DNA from: Porticoccus sp964608185
GTDB taxonomy: Bacteria > Pseudomonadota > Gammaproteobacteria > Pseudomonadales > Porticoccaceae
Direction of reading: 5' to 3'
DNA: 23,551 nt
Assembly: GCA_964608185.1 (NCBI GenBank)
Contig: CAZSMR010000019.1
Span: 1 to 23,551 of the forward strand
The position numbers and the translations under genes were made by a program. Positions 8,639 to 18,011 of this stretch are shown in pieces. Position 1 is the stretch's first letter, and every line of letters begins with the position of its first letter. The notes under the pieces are model-generated. The model did no database searches, had not been told where the DNA came from, and was given only the letters and a program-made list of their open reading frames with translations.

Positions 8639-8644
8639 TATAAT
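8639..8644 (+). promoter_or_regulatory. Candidate -10 element for def
   Basis: A perfect TATAAT lies in the purE-def divergent gap, 74 bases before the def start. The best upstream hexamer (TTGCAA at 8613-8618) is 20 bases away, longer than usual, and lies within the purE coding start. It is a tentative promoter for the def-fmt-rsmB run. Confidence 0.25.
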
Positions 8645-8718
8645 TCCTTAATATCTTATTTAAAAGCGTATGTTAGCAGTGGTTAACACCTAATGGCCAG
8701 AAACTCGTTAAAAACACC

Positions 8719-9234
8719 ATGTCATTATTAAACATTCTCAAGTTTCCTGATGCACGTCTTCGAACTGTGGCTAAGCCCGTCGAGCGAATAGATAGTGCTA
8801 TTAAAAAATTGATCGATGATATGCTACAAACAATGTATGAGGCTGCTGGCATAGGTCTGGCTGCTACACAAGTTAATGTGCACAAGCGTATAGTGGTGAT
8901 AGACTTAGAGCAAGACGCTAAAAATCCAATTATTTTGATTAACCCTACAATACAAGTATTAGACGGTTTAGTTTACCCAACCGAGGAGGGGTGTCTTTCT
9001 GTCCCCGGCTTTACTGAAATTGTTAATCGACCCAAACATATTCTAGTAAATGCCCTGAACAAAGAAGGGACGGCCTTTGAGTTTGAACCAAACGGATTAC
9101 TCGCTGTATGTATACAACATGAGATAGACCATCTCAACGGCAAATTATTTGTAGACTATTTGTCTCCTTTGAAACACAAGCGACTAAAGAAAAAACTCGA
9201 AAAACAACGCCGGCACGATGACTCATCATTATAG
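8719..9234 (+). CDS. def: Peptide deformylase
   Basis: Def removes the formyl group from the N-terminal methionine of new proteins, using a metal ion. The 171 residues carry all three class I motifs: GIGLAATQ, EEGCLSVPG with the metal-binding cysteine, and QHEIDHLNG with the two metal histidines and the catalytic glutamate. The basic tail (HKRLKKKLEKQRR) is usual. It leads the conserved def-fmt-rsmB order. No strong ribosome binding site is visible. In Pseudomonas and E. coli dprA lies upstream, but not here. Confidence 0.97.
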   Translation: MSLLNILKFPDARLRTVAKPVERIDSAIKKLIDDMLQTMYEAAGIGLAATQVNVHKRIVVIDLEQDAKNPIILINPTIQVLDGLVYPTEEGCLSVPGFTEIVNRPKHILVNALNKEGTAFEFEPNGLLAVCIQHEIDHLNGKLFVDYLSPLKHKRLKKKLEKQRRHDDSSL

Positions 9235-9264
9235 GTAAAAATTTAAGCCAGGGAGATCATTCAA

Positions 9265-10221
9265 TTGCGTATTATATTTGCAGGTACCCCTGAATTTGCT
9301 GCTCAACATTTACAATTATTAATGGGGGATGATTGCTCTCATGAAATTATAGCTGTTTATACACAACCTGATCGACCAGCAGGTCGTGGTAAAAAACTAG
9401 CTGCCAGTTCAGTAAAAATGGCAGCAAAAGGAGCTGGGGTGCCTATATATCAGCCAGTAAGTCTAAAGGATAGCGACCAACACCTCATCTTGGCTAACTT
9501 AAAACCTGATCTATTTATAGTAGTTGCCTATGGTTTAATTCTACCCGCAGAAATATTGAACATACCTAAATATGGCTGTATAAACGTTCATGCATCGCTT
9601 CTCCCAAGGTGGCGAGGCGCCGCTCCAATACAAAGAGCTATAGAAGCTGGAGATCGTCAAACTGGCATTACTATAATGCAAATGGACGCTGGTCTAGATA
9701 CAGGCAATATGCTTGGCCATGTAAAATGTACCATAGATAACAATGAAACAGGTGGGTCTCTTCTATGTAAAATGTCTACTATTGGGCCTCCTTTACTATT
9801 GCGTACAATATTAGAAGTAGAACAAAAAACTGCTATTTCGATTAAGCAAAATGACGCTCTTTGTACTTATGCTAAAAAAATCGATAAAAAAGAGTTGCTG
9901 CTCGATTGGTCTATATCTGCTGAAAACTTGTTTAGAAAAATTTTAGCTTTTAACCCCTTTCAAATTATGTATACCACCCTTAATAATGATCGCATTAAAA
10001 TTTGGGATGCAGAATTGAGTACTGTTAGAGAAAGTGTTGCCCCTGGAACTATAATAAATACAGGCAATGATGGCATTCTAGTCACGACTGGCAAAGGTTG
10101 TATATTAATCACTGAGCTACAAATGCCAGGGAAAAATCGTGTAAAGGCTTCGGAAATTCTTCACTCAAAATCGAAATTATTTTCACCTGGGAGTGTCTTT
10201 GGTGGAAAAGGCTCACTATAA
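9265..10221 (+). CDS. fmt: Methionyl-tRNA formyltransferase
   Basis: Fmt formylates initiator Met-tRNA using 10-formyl-tetrahydrofolate. The 318-residue protein begins RIIFAGTPEFAAQHL. It has the folate-site motif NVHASLLPRWRGAAPIQRAI with the catalytic Asn and His, the catalytic Asp in MDAGLDTG, and the smaller C-terminal OB-like domain with AFNPFQIMYT. The start is TTG with an AGGGAGA site eight bases upstream, exactly where the family begins. The stop TAA directly abuts the rsmB ATG, so the two are coupled. Def reverses its reaction after translation, which explains the pairing. Confidence 0.97.
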   Translation: MRIIFAGTPEFAAQHLQLLMGDDCSHEIIAVYTQPDRPAGRGKKLAASSVKMAAKGAGVPIYQPVSLKDSDQHLILANLKPDLFIVVAYGLILPAEILNIPKYGCINVHASLLPRWRGAAPIQRAIEAGDRQTGITIMQMDAGLDTGNMLGHVKCTIDNNETGGSLLCKMSTIGPPLLLRTILEVEQKTAISIKQNDALCTYAKKIDKKELLLDWSISAENLFRKILAFNPFQIMYTTLNNDRIKIWDAELSTVRESVAPGTIINTGNDGILVTTGKGCILITELQMPGKNRVKASEILHSKSKLFSPGSVFGGKGSL

Positions 10222-11529
10222 ATGAATACTAGAATTGCAGCGGCCCATATAATTACTAGCATACTTCAAAATTCAGGATCACTTAGCACATTGGTACCTT
10301 TTTATACAAAAAAAGTCCCTGAATCAGATCGTGCTCTAATGCAACAACTAAGTTATGGCACATTACGCTATTATCCAAAACTTTCATGCTACTTAGATTT
10401 TTTGCTCACAAAGCCATTTAAAGACAAAGATAAAGACCTTGAAGCGGTAATAGTATGTGCAATTTATCAGCTGACGGAAACACGCATTCCGTCTCATGCG
10501 GCGGTAAATGAGGCTGTAAACGCATGTAAAATTTTAAAAAAATCCTGGGCAACAAGTTTGGTCAACGCTGTTTTACGTCGTTTTATGCGTGAGCGAGCAC
10601 AAATAGACGAAGACTTAAATGGTAAAGTAGTTTTCGATACCGCTCATCCAGAGTGGTTAATTAACCACTGGAAAAAGGCTTGGCCAGAACACATCAGGTC
10701 GATCGTTGCTTCAAATAATAGTCAACCGCCTATGACCTTAAGAGTCAACATAAATCATTATAATCAAGCCGAATATGTTGAATTATTAAAACAGGCCGGA
10801 ATTGGTGCTTCTATTACCCATATTAGTTCTGATGGAGTTATTCTAGAAAAACCATCGGAAGTTACAGTTTTGCCTGGTTTTTTAACAGGTGCAATAAGTG
10901 TTCAAGATGAAGCTGCACAGTTAACGCCTTATTTACTTAACTTAATGCCGAACCAACGAGTTCTGGACGCTTGTTGTGCTCCTGGTGGAAAAACATGCCA
11001 TATCTTAGAATTTCTTAAAAAAAAGTATAAAAAAAGTGATGGAGTAGTAGCGGTAGATATCTCAAAAAAACGATTAGCGCGCGTAAAAGAAAATTTAGAG
11101 CGTTTACACTTAAAGGCTAAGTTAATTAACTGCGATGTGCTGAAAGTTAACAAGTGGTGGAATGAAGAGCCATTTGATCGTATTCTGCTCGATGCTCCTT
11201 GTTCGGCAACAGGGGTTATTCGTCGTCACCCTGATGTAAAAATACTACGAAAATCGACAGATATTAAAAAGCTTGCTATGTTGCAGTTAGAGTTGATGAA
11301 AGCTATATGGCCAACACTGAAGAAAAATGGAATTCTATTATATTCCACATGTTCTACGTTGCCACAGGAAAATGATATGGTAATTTTAAGTTTTCTAGAT
11401 GTTACACCGTCAGCGACTTTAGAAAAAATAGATCTCCATGCAGGGCTCGAAACCTCAACTGGGCGACAATTCCTTCCTAAAATTGGAGAACATGATGGTT
11501 TTTTCTACGCAAGACTCCGAAAACTATAA
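10222..11529 (+). CDS. rsmB: 16S rRNA (cytosine-967-C5)-methyltransferase
   Basis: RsmB (Sun/Fmu) methylates C967 of 16S rRNA with S-adenosylmethionine. The 435 residues comprise an N-terminal NusB-like RNA-binding domain (about 1-135, with IPSHAAVNEAVNACK), a linker, and a class I methyltransferase domain. The latter has DACCAPGGKTCHIL (SAM site), DAPCSATGVIRRHPD with the first catalytic cysteine, and LLYSTCSTLPQEND with the second. The length is normal. The gap to trkA is 129 bases, so trkA may have its own promoter. Confidence 0.97.
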   Translation: MNTRIAAAHIITSILQNSGSLSTLVPFYTKKVPESDRALMQQLSYGTLRYYPKLSCYLDFLLTKPFKDKDKDLEAVIVCAIYQLTETRIPSHAAVNEAVNACKILKKSWATSLVNAVLRRFMRERAQIDEDLNGKVVFDTAHPEWLINHWKKAWPEHIRSIVASNNSQPPMTLRVNINHYNQAEYVELLKQAGIGASITHISSDGVILEKPSEVTVLPGFLTGAISVQDEAAQLTPYLLNLMPNQRVLDACCAPGGKTCHILEFLKKKYKKSDGVVAVDISKKRLARVKENLERLHLKAKLINCDVLKVNKWWNEEPFDRILLDAPCSATGVIRRHPDVKILRKSTDIKKLAMLQLELMKAIWPTLKKNGILLYSTCSTLPQENDMVILSFLDVTPSATLEKIDLHAGLETSTGRQFLPKIGEHDGFFYARLRKL

Positions 11530-11564
11530 AACTAATATAAGAAATAGTTAAAAATTTGTATATG

Positions 11565-11590
11565 TCACAGGTGGAATAAAAACTCTGTGA
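11565..11590. repeat. Inverted repeat upstream of trkA
   Basis: TCACAG and CTGTGA are separated by 14 bases in the rsmB-trkA gap. There is no T run after the second arm, so it is not an obvious terminator. It could be an operator for trkA or a chance match. Confidence 0.2.
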
Positions 11591-11658
11591 TTGGAGAAAA
11601 AAGATTAGGGCAGATTGATAAAAATTATATCGCTACCAAGTATTGAGGGCTAACGTTT

Positions 11659-13041
11659 ATGAAAATAGTAATTGTTGGAGCTGGCCGAGTTGGAACAACT
11701 CTGGCTCAACATCTTTCGGCGGAATCTAACGATATATCAGTGGTAGATTGGAAGGAAAAAAAATTACTGGATCTACAAGAACGTATTGATATAAGGGTAG
11801 TTTGTGGGATGGGATCGCATCCTGATACTTTAATAAAAGCCGGTATAGAGGACGCAGACATGCTGGTAGCTGTTACGAAAAGTGATGAGCTGAACATTAT
11901 TGCTTGTCAAGTAGCTCATTCTTTGTTCCGTACCCCAACAAAAATAGCTCGAGTAAGAAGTGCTAGCTACACATCAAAAAAATACCGTGATCGATTATTT
12001 CATCATAAAAACTTCCCGGTTGATTTTATTATATCTCCAGAGCAAGTTGTGACTGACTATATATGTAGGCTTATTAAACAGCCGGGAGCACTTCAGGTAG
12101 TAGATTATGCAAGTGGGCTGGTTCAATTGGTTGCTGTAAGGGTGGCTAAAGGCGGTCCGCTGCTAGGAAAAGAACTAAAGGTGCTGGGCGAACATATGCC
12201 TAAAGCTGACGCTAGAGTAGCTGCTATTTTCCGAAAAGATCGGCCCATTATTCCTCAAGGAAACACTGTTATCGAGGAAGATGATGAAGTATTTTTTATC
12301 GCTGCTAAGAAAAACATCCGCAAAGTGATGGGTGAACTTGGTAGATTAGACAATCCTTATCGACGAATAATCATTGCGGGTGGTGGCAATATTGGATACC
12401 ACGTTGCGAAAGCCCTTGAAGAAGAACTTAATATAAAAATAATCGAGTTTTCAGAACAACGGTGTGAGTTCATATCAGAGAATCTTAATAACACATTAGT
12501 GCTTCATGGTTCCGCTGCTGATCAAGCGCTATTATTACAAGAAAATATTGATAAGACAGATGTTTTTCTCGCTCTCACAAATGATGACGAAGTTAATATA
12601 ATGTCTTCATTGCTAGCTAAAAGACTAGGGGCAAGAACCGTCATGACCCTCATTAACAACCCAGTTTATGCTAATTTAATTCAAGGTAGCGAAATTGATA
12701 TAGCTATTTCGCCTCAACAAGCAACAACTAGTATCTTGCTCGCACATGTTCGAAAAGGCGACACTGTTAGTGCTAATTCTCTGAGAAGAGGTGCAGCTGA
12801 AGCTATGGAAATTATCATACATGGAGACCATAAGTCGTCCAAAGTAGTAGACAGAACTGTCGGTCAGATTAACTCTCCGGAAGGGGTCACTTTAGCTGCA
12901 TTAGTTAGAAACGAAGAAGTCATAATTGCTCATCATGACACAGTGATAAAAAACAACGATCATGCAATTATCTTTTTAGTAGATAAAGAAAAAACTCGAG
13001 ATGTTGAACAACTTTTCTCGGTTGGTTTCAATTTCTTTTAA
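11659..13041 (+). CDS. trkA: Trk potassium uptake system NAD-binding protein TrkA
   Basis: TrkA is the cytoplasmic regulatory subunit that binds NAD(H)/nucleotides and gates the TrkH channel. The 460 residues are a duplicated unit. The first Rossmann domain begins IVGAGRVGTTLAQHL, followed by a TrkA-C domain (about 145-225). The second begins IAGGGNIGYHVAKAL (about residue 235) and is followed by a second TrkA-C domain to the end. This two-unit form is typical of gammaproteobacterial TrkA. A GAGGG lies about nine bases before the ATG. The adjacent trkH supplies the membrane partner. Confidence 0.97.
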   Translation: MKIVIVGAGRVGTTLAQHLSAESNDISVVDWKEKKLLDLQERIDIRVVCGMGSHPDTLIKAGIEDADMLVAVTKSDELNIIACQVAHSLFRTPTKIARVRSASYTSKKYRDRLFHHKNFPVDFIISPEQVVTDYICRLIKQPGALQVVDYASGLVQLVAVRVAKGGPLLGKELKVLGEHMPKADARVAAIFRKDRPIIPQGNTVIEEDDEVFFIAAKKNIRKVMGELGRLDNPYRRIIIAGGGNIGYHVAKALEEELNIKIIEFSEQRCEFISENLNNTLVLHGSAADQALLLQENIDKTDVFLALTNDDEVNIMSSLLAKRLGARTVMTLINNPVYANLIQGSEIDIAISPQQATTSILLAHVRKGDTVSANSLRRGAAEAMEIIIHGDHKSSKVVDRTVGQINSPEGVTLAALVRNEEVIIAHHDTVIKNNDHAIIFLVDKEKTRDVEQLFSVGFNFF

Positions 13042-13112
13042 TTTAAATGTTGAATGAGTATAAATAATTTATTTTACATCTATAAATCCTAAGGGCATCA
13101 ATAAATAAGATT

Positions 13113-14555
13113 ATGAATTTTTCGATGATTTCAAAAGTACTCGGCATGCTGATGATGATATTCAGCTTAACAATGCTGCCGCCTATGTTAGTTTCCAGCA
13201 TCTATGGAGAGGGTACATATCAAGAATTTTTGTTATCTTTTTCAATAATTTTATCCTTAGGGATGATCATGTGGCTACCATTTAGTCGTAAAAAAACTGA
13301 TCTTCGAGCCCGTGATGGGCTTTTAATTACGGTACTGTTTTGGCTAGAACTTGGTATTGTCGGCTCGCTACCTTTTTATCTCTCTAATTCTATCGATCTA
13401 TCTTTTACTGATGCTGTATTTGAATCTATGTCAGGGCTCACTACAACGGGGGCTACAATACTCTCTGGATTGGACTTACTTCCGAAAGCTATTCTTTACT
13501 ATCGTCAACAACTTCAATGGCTAGGTGGTATAGGTATAGTAGTGATAGCTATTGCAGTTATGCCAATGCTCGGGGTTGGAGTTGTTCAGTTGTACCGTGC
13601 TGGTTCAACTAGTAACAGCAAACTTACTCCACGAATACAAGACACTGCAAAAGTTCTTTTTGTAGTTTATATATGTCTAACTTTAACTTGCCTGATAGCA
13701 TATTGGATGGCTGGCATGAGTCTCTTCGATGCAATTTCACACAGTTTTTCTACGGTAGCTATAGGTGGTTTTTCCACTCATGATGAAAGCATAGGTTTTT
13801 TTGATGGCACTCCTGCTGTTATGGTCGTTTGTATAGTATTTATGCTCCTGTCGGGTTTAAGCTTTGGGCTACATTATTACGCTTGGATAAGAAAATCTAT
13901 CGGTCATTATCTACACAATCAAGAGGCGAAACTTTACTTATCTCTTCTTGCTCTGGGCTCTATGGTGGTGTGTCTATATTTGTATTCCCAAGGTATATAT
14001 GATCAAAAAGATAGTTTATACCATGGTGTTTTTCAATTTGTGTCTATTATGACAACTACAGGCTTTATAACAGAGAAGTTTTCAAATTGGCCAAGTTTTT
14101 TGCCGTTTTTTCTATTGTTTTTTTCATTTTTTGGAGCCTGTGCTGGATCGACTGGAGGTGGTCTCAAAATAGGAAGGTTGTTAATTATTGCAAAGCAAAT
14201 TGTTTGTCACACTCAAAGATTGATTCACCCTAACGGGGTTTTTCAAGTCAAAATTAGACACAAGAACGTTCCTCGCTCTGCAATTGACGGTGTTTGGGCT
14301 TTCTTTGGTATTTATTTGGCAGTTTTTAGTCTGATGGTTTTACTTTTAATGGCTTCAGGGTTGGATTACGTTAGTTCTTGGTCGGCGGCAGCGGCATCTT
14401 TAAACAATTTAGGTCCTGGCCTTGGCGTAGTGGCTGATAATTATAGCGTTATCAGTATGTTTGCAAAGTGGGTGCTATGCTTCGGTATGATTTTAGGACG
14501 TCTAGAGATATTTTTGTGTCTTATGTTGTTAACACCTATGTTCTGGAGAAAATAG
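13113..14555 (+). CDS. trkH: Trk potassium uptake protein TrkH
   Basis: TrkH is the inner-membrane potassium-translocating subunit. The 480-residue, strongly hydrophobic protein has the four pore-loop repeats of the family: SGLTTTGATIL, TVAIGGFSTHDESIG, SIMTTTGFITEKFSNWP and NNLGPGLGVVADNYS. The glycines lie where the selectivity filter is expected. ACAGSTGGGLKIGRL is the conserved loop after the third repeat, and the C-terminal GRLEIF is typical. It follows trkA by 71 bases on the same strand, so a trkAH operon is likely. It ends 25 bases from the convergent TRAP receptor stop, with no clear terminator. Confidence 0.97.
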   Translation: MNFSMISKVLGMLMMIFSLTMLPPMLVSSIYGEGTYQEFLLSFSIILSLGMIMWLPFSRKKTDLRARDGLLITVLFWLELGIVGSLPFYLSNSIDLSFTDAVFESMSGLTTTGATILSGLDLLPKAILYYRQQLQWLGGIGIVVIAIAVMPMLGVGVVQLYRAGSTSNSKLTPRIQDTAKVLFVVYICLTLTCLIAYWMAGMSLFDAISHSFSTVAIGGFSTHDESIGFFDGTPAVMVVCIVFMLLSGLSFGLHYYAWIRKSIGHYLHNQEAKLYLSLLALGSMVVCLYLYSQGIYDQKDSLYHGVFQFVSIMTTTGFITEKFSNWPSFLPFFLLFFSFFGACAGSTGGGLKIGRLLIIAKQIVCHTQRLIHPNGVFQVKIRHKNVPRSAIDGVWAFFGIYLAVFSLMVLLLMASGLDYVSSWSAAAASLNNLGPGLGVVADNYSVISMFAKWVLCFGMILGRLEIFLCLMLLTPMFWRK

Positions 14556-14580
14556 ATGTTAAGGGAGCGCAAATCTTAAG

Positions 14581-15708
14581 CTAGTTGGTATCTTTTAATT
14601 CTCGTGCTCCATAATAAGCCTGCTCAGAAATTTTATGATATTTTTGTACCTGATGCTTAAATGCTTTCTGTGATTCATAAACGTTTTTGAACGCAGGGTC
14701 CTCTTCAGCCATTTTTTTTAAGACCTTCTGAGTTATAGTTTTTAACTCGGATAGAATGGTGTCTGGAAGTTTTCTTAATTGGACGCCATGAACGTCAACT
14801 AGTACATCTAATGCTGCTTGATTTCTAGCTGTATACTCATCTAACATATCCTGATTAACCGCACGCGCCGATCCTTCGATGATGGCCTGCAGATCTTTAG
14901 GAAGGTTATCATAAGACTGCTTATTTATGATTAGCTCGAGAGTAGGCCCTGGCTCTTGCCAGCCTGGGTAATAATAATACTTGGCGACTTGGTGGAATCC
15001 CAGTGCGAGATCGTTGTATGGACCCACCCATTCTGTGGCGTCAATTACTCCAGTTTGCATTGCAGTATACAACTCGCCACCAGGAATATTAACGGTCTCC
15101 ACCCCCAAGTGACTGATCACTTCGCCGCCAATACCGGGAATTCTCATTTTTAGACCTTTTAGATCCTCCAGACTATTAATTTCTCGGTTAAACCAACCTG
15201 CCATTTGCACACCTGTATTGCCAGCGGCTAAAGGAACTAAGTTAAAAGGGGCATATAACTCCCTCCACAGCTCTATTCCTCCTCCATAGTGCAACCAGCT
15301 ATTCATTTCTTGTGCATTTAGTCCAAAAGGTACTGTAGTAAACAACGCCGACGTTGGTGTTTTTCCTTTCCAATAATAAGCAGATCCATGACCCATTTGG
15401 GCGGTCCCCTGAGAAACAGCATCAAAAACTTCTAGCGCAGGAACTAGCTGACCGGCTCCATAAACCTTGACTTGAAGGCGCCCTCCGCTCATTTTGTTTA
15501 CTAAAGTAGAGAAATTTTCCGCTGCCAAACCTAGTCCGGGTAAGTTTTTAGGCCAAGTGGTTACCATCTTCCATTTGTAAATTTTTGCTGATAGCTGGTC
15601 TGGAACCTGAATGCTTGAGGCTGTATTTTCAGAGTCACTGCAACCCGATAACATTAATATATAAATTAAAAATAAGGTTATATTACGAAGAAAATATTTT
15701 ATAGGCAT
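14581..15708 (-). CDS. TRAP transporter solute-binding lipoprotein (DctP family)
   Basis: This is an extracytoplasmic solute receptor of the TRAP (tripartite ATP-independent periplasmic) family, which hands small carboxylates to a sodium-driven DctQM permease. The 375-residue protein resembles the TakP/lactate-type branch: WKMVTTWPKNLPG at the mature start, GHGSAYYWKGKTP, LKGLKMRIPG with the carboxylate-binding arginine, and GVIDATEWVGPYNDLALGF. A 2-oxoacid or lactate substrate is an inference. Its hydrophobic leader ends in the lipobox LSGC with C23, followed by Ser, so it should be a lipoprotein. Most TRAP receptors are soluble. No DctQ or DctM gene is adjacent. It lies 46 bases downstream of uvrD (measured stop to start), on the same strand. 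Confidence 0.9.
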   Translation of the reverse strand: MPIKYFLRNITLFLIYILMLSGCSDSENTASSIQVPDQLSAKIYKWKMVTTWPKNLPGLGLAAENFSTLVNKMSGGRLQVKVYGAGQLVPALEVFDAVSQGTAQMGHGSAYYWKGKTPTSALFTTVPFGLNAQEMNSWLHYGGGIELWRELYAPFNLVPLAAGNTGVQMAGWFNREINSLEDLKGLKMRIPGIGGEVISHLGVETVNIPGGELYTAMQTGVIDATEWVGPYNDLALGFHQVAKYYYYPGWQEPGPTLELIINKQSYDNLPKDLQAIIEGSARAVNQDMLDEYTARNQAALDVLVDVHGVQLRKLPDTILSELKTITQKVLKKMAEEDPAFKNVYESQKAFKHQVQKYHKISEQAYYGARELKDTN

Positions 15709-15754
15709 TTTTGTAAGCCCTTATTGAAAGTGACGATTTCGGGGATGAAACATT

Positions 15755-17920
15755 TTATACGGGTATAAGTTTAGCATAGGATTGCACTAACCACTTGCTG
15801 CCTGCATTAGAAAAATTTACTTGTATCCTGGCATTGGGGCCATTACCTTCAAAATTCAAAATAACCCCCTCACCAAAAACTTTATGGGCTACCCTCTGAC
15901 CCAAAACCAAGCCAGTTTCTGTTCCCTCATCACTAAATCGACTAGGTGTTTTTTTTGCATAACTAGTTGGGTGGGTTATTTGTCCACCTAGCCTAATTTC
16001 TTCTATGTGCTCTGTAGGAATGTCACGCACAAAACGTGAGACACTATTATAGCTTTCAGTACCATACTGCTGGCGTGACTCAGCAAAGGTGAGATACAGT
16101 TTTTTCATTGCACGCGTGATACCGACATAAGCGAGGCGGCGCTCTTCTTCTAAGCGAACAGGGTCCTCTGAGGACATTCTGTGTGGAAAAAGATTTTCCT
16201 CCATGCCAGCTAAAAAAACTACTGGAAATTCTAGACCTTTTGACGAATGAAGCGTCATCAACTGCACTGCATCCTCATCCTCCCCTGCTTGCTTGTCGCC
16301 AGCATCTAGGGCTGCTTGGTCTAGAAATTGCGGTAAAGCTAATAGCTCTGTATCTTCAGGCTCAAAAGCACGACTTGCGACTACCAGCTCTTGTAAATTT
16401 TCTATTCTGGATTGACCTCTATCACCCTTCTCTTGTAGATAAAAATCAATTAACCCAGACCCAGCGATTACTTTATCCACCTGTTCAGATAATAGCTCTT
16501 TTGAAAAATTTTGATCTAACTTATCAATTATAGTGATGAATTGCTGAACGGCACTAAAAGCTCGGCCAGAGAGCTTTTGTTCGCTAATTAATTTTTTTGC
16601 TGCATTCCACATGGGTATATTTTGATCTCGAGCAAATTCTCGCAAAAATTGAACAGTCTTATCTCCTATTCCTCGTGTAGGCGTATTCACTACGCGCTCA
16701 AATGCAGCGTCATCATTACGGTTGATAACTAATTTCAGGTAAGCTAGCGCATTTCTTATTTCTTGTCTTTCATAAAACTTTTGACCTCCATAAATTCTAT
16801 ATGGAATTTGTGAGCGTAAAAGTGCCTCCTCTAATACCCTAGACTGTGCGTTAGACCGGTATAAAATCGCCACTTCAGCGCGCATGCCTCCGTTTTTCAC
16901 CCAATCACTGATACTCCCAGCAATGAAGCGAGCTTCGTCATATTCGTTAAACGAGGAATAAAGTGAAATTGGCTCACCTTCAATCTCCTCTGTCCAAAGA
17001 TTTTTTCCTAATCGATCAGTATTATGAGCAATCACTGCATTTGCGGCAGACAAAATATTTTTAGTAGAGCGATAATTTTGCTCGAGTCTAACAGTAGAAG
17101 TTTCAGGATAGTCGCGATTAAAATTTAAAATATTTTCAACTTTTGCTCCACGCCAACCATAAATAGATTGATCATCATCCCCTACCGCAGTAATTCTAAC
17201 AGTTTCACCAGCCAGCAATCTTAACCAAGAATACTGAATCGCATTTGTATCCTGAAATTCATCAACCAAAATTTGACCGAAACGCTGCTGATAGTGAGAC
17301 AACAAACCTGGTTTTTTTAGCCACAACTCATATGCGCGTAATAAAAGTTCACCAAAATCGACCATACCAGCTCTTGAACATGCCTCTTCATAAGCTATAT
17401 AAATCTGGGACATTACTCTCTGATAAGGATCTTCAGCCGTTGGTAATTTTTTGGACCGAAGTCCCTCATCTTTTTGCTTATTGATAAAACCCTGAGCTTG
17501 ACGATATGGCCATTTACTATCGTCTATTCCAAGTGATTTATAAATACGTTTTACTAGTCTTAGCTGGTCGTCGCTGTCTAATATTTGAAAATTCTCTGGT
17601 AGTTCTGCATCTTTCCAGTGTAACTTAAGTAGCCTATGGGCAAGGCCGTGAAAAGTACCTACCCACATACTAGAAGCCGAAGCGCCCAACATTTCCTGTA
17701 GACGATTTCTCATTTCTTTTGCGGCTTTGTTTGTAAAAGTGACGCCCAAAATACTATGTGGCGAGTTATTCTCAACCTGAACCAGCCAAGCAATTCGATG
17801 AACTAAAACGCGAGTTTTTCCACTACCTGCACCAGCCAAAACTAACAAATGTTTGTCAGTACTTGAAACTGCGTCACGCTGAGCTGAATTTAAGGGGCCA
17901 AGAATTGTTGTTACGTCCAT
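15755..17920 (-). CDS. uvrD: DNA helicase II (UvrD)
   Basis: UvrD is a superfamily 1A 3'-to-5' helicase of nucleotide excision and mismatch repair. The 721 residues include LAGAGSGKTRV (Walker A, K35), TFHGLAHRLL, DEFQDTN, GDDDQSIYGWRGA, EQNYRS, LMTLHSSKGLEFPVVFLAG and RLAYVGITRA. The C-terminal Tudor-like tail (GQRVAHKVFGEGVILNFEG to KWLVQSYAKLIPV) separates UvrD from Rep. The frame extends upstream to a GTG at 17947, but the family begins MDV.. with this spacing to Walker A, so I chose the ATG at 17920. That gives almost exactly the E. coli length. It is divergent from hexR. A possible role beside the photolyase-like gene in UV tolerance is only contextual. Confidence 0.97.
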   Translation of the reverse strand: MDVTTILGPLNSAQRDAVSSTDKHLLVLAGAGSGKTRVLVHRIAWLVQVENNSPHSILGVTFTNKAAKEMRNRLQEMLGASASSMWVGTFHGLAHRLLKLHWKDAELPENFQILDSDDQLRLVKRIYKSLGIDDSKWPYRQAQGFINKQKDEGLRSKKLPTAEDPYQRVMSQIYIAYEEACSRAGMVDFGELLLRAYELWLKKPGLLSHYQQRFGQILVDEFQDTNAIQYSWLRLLAGETVRITAVGDDDQSIYGWRGAKVENILNFNRDYPETSTVRLEQNYRSTKNILSAANAVIAHNTDRLGKNLWTEEIEGEPISLYSSFNEYDEARFIAGSISDWVKNGGMRAEVAILYRSNAQSRVLEEALLRSQIPYRIYGGQKFYERQEIRNALAYLKLVINRNDDAAFERVVNTPTRGIGDKTVQFLREFARDQNIPMWNAAKKLISEQKLSGRAFSAVQQFITIIDKLDQNFSKELLSEQVDKVIAGSGLIDFYLQEKGDRGQSRIENLQELVVASRAFEPEDTELLALPQFLDQAALDAGDKQAGEDEDAVQLMTLHSSKGLEFPVVFLAGMEENLFPHRMSSEDPVRLEEERRLAYVGITRAMKKLYLTFAESRQQYGTESYNSVSRFVRDIPTEHIEEIRLGGQITHPTSYAKKTPSRFSDEGTETGLVLGQRVAHKVFGEGVILNFEGNGPNARIQVNFSNAGSKWLVQSYAKLIPV

Positions 17921-18011
17921 AACAATAAATTTTAACAGATCCATCACCGAATGGGTTGATATTGAGGGTATATGTGAAAATATTTAATGTAGACTATAGA
18001 AACTACTTTTT

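Noticed and set aside
16183..16533. 116-codon plus-strand frame inside uvrD
   Set aside because: It is antisense to conserved helicase sequence and has no ribosome binding site or motifs.
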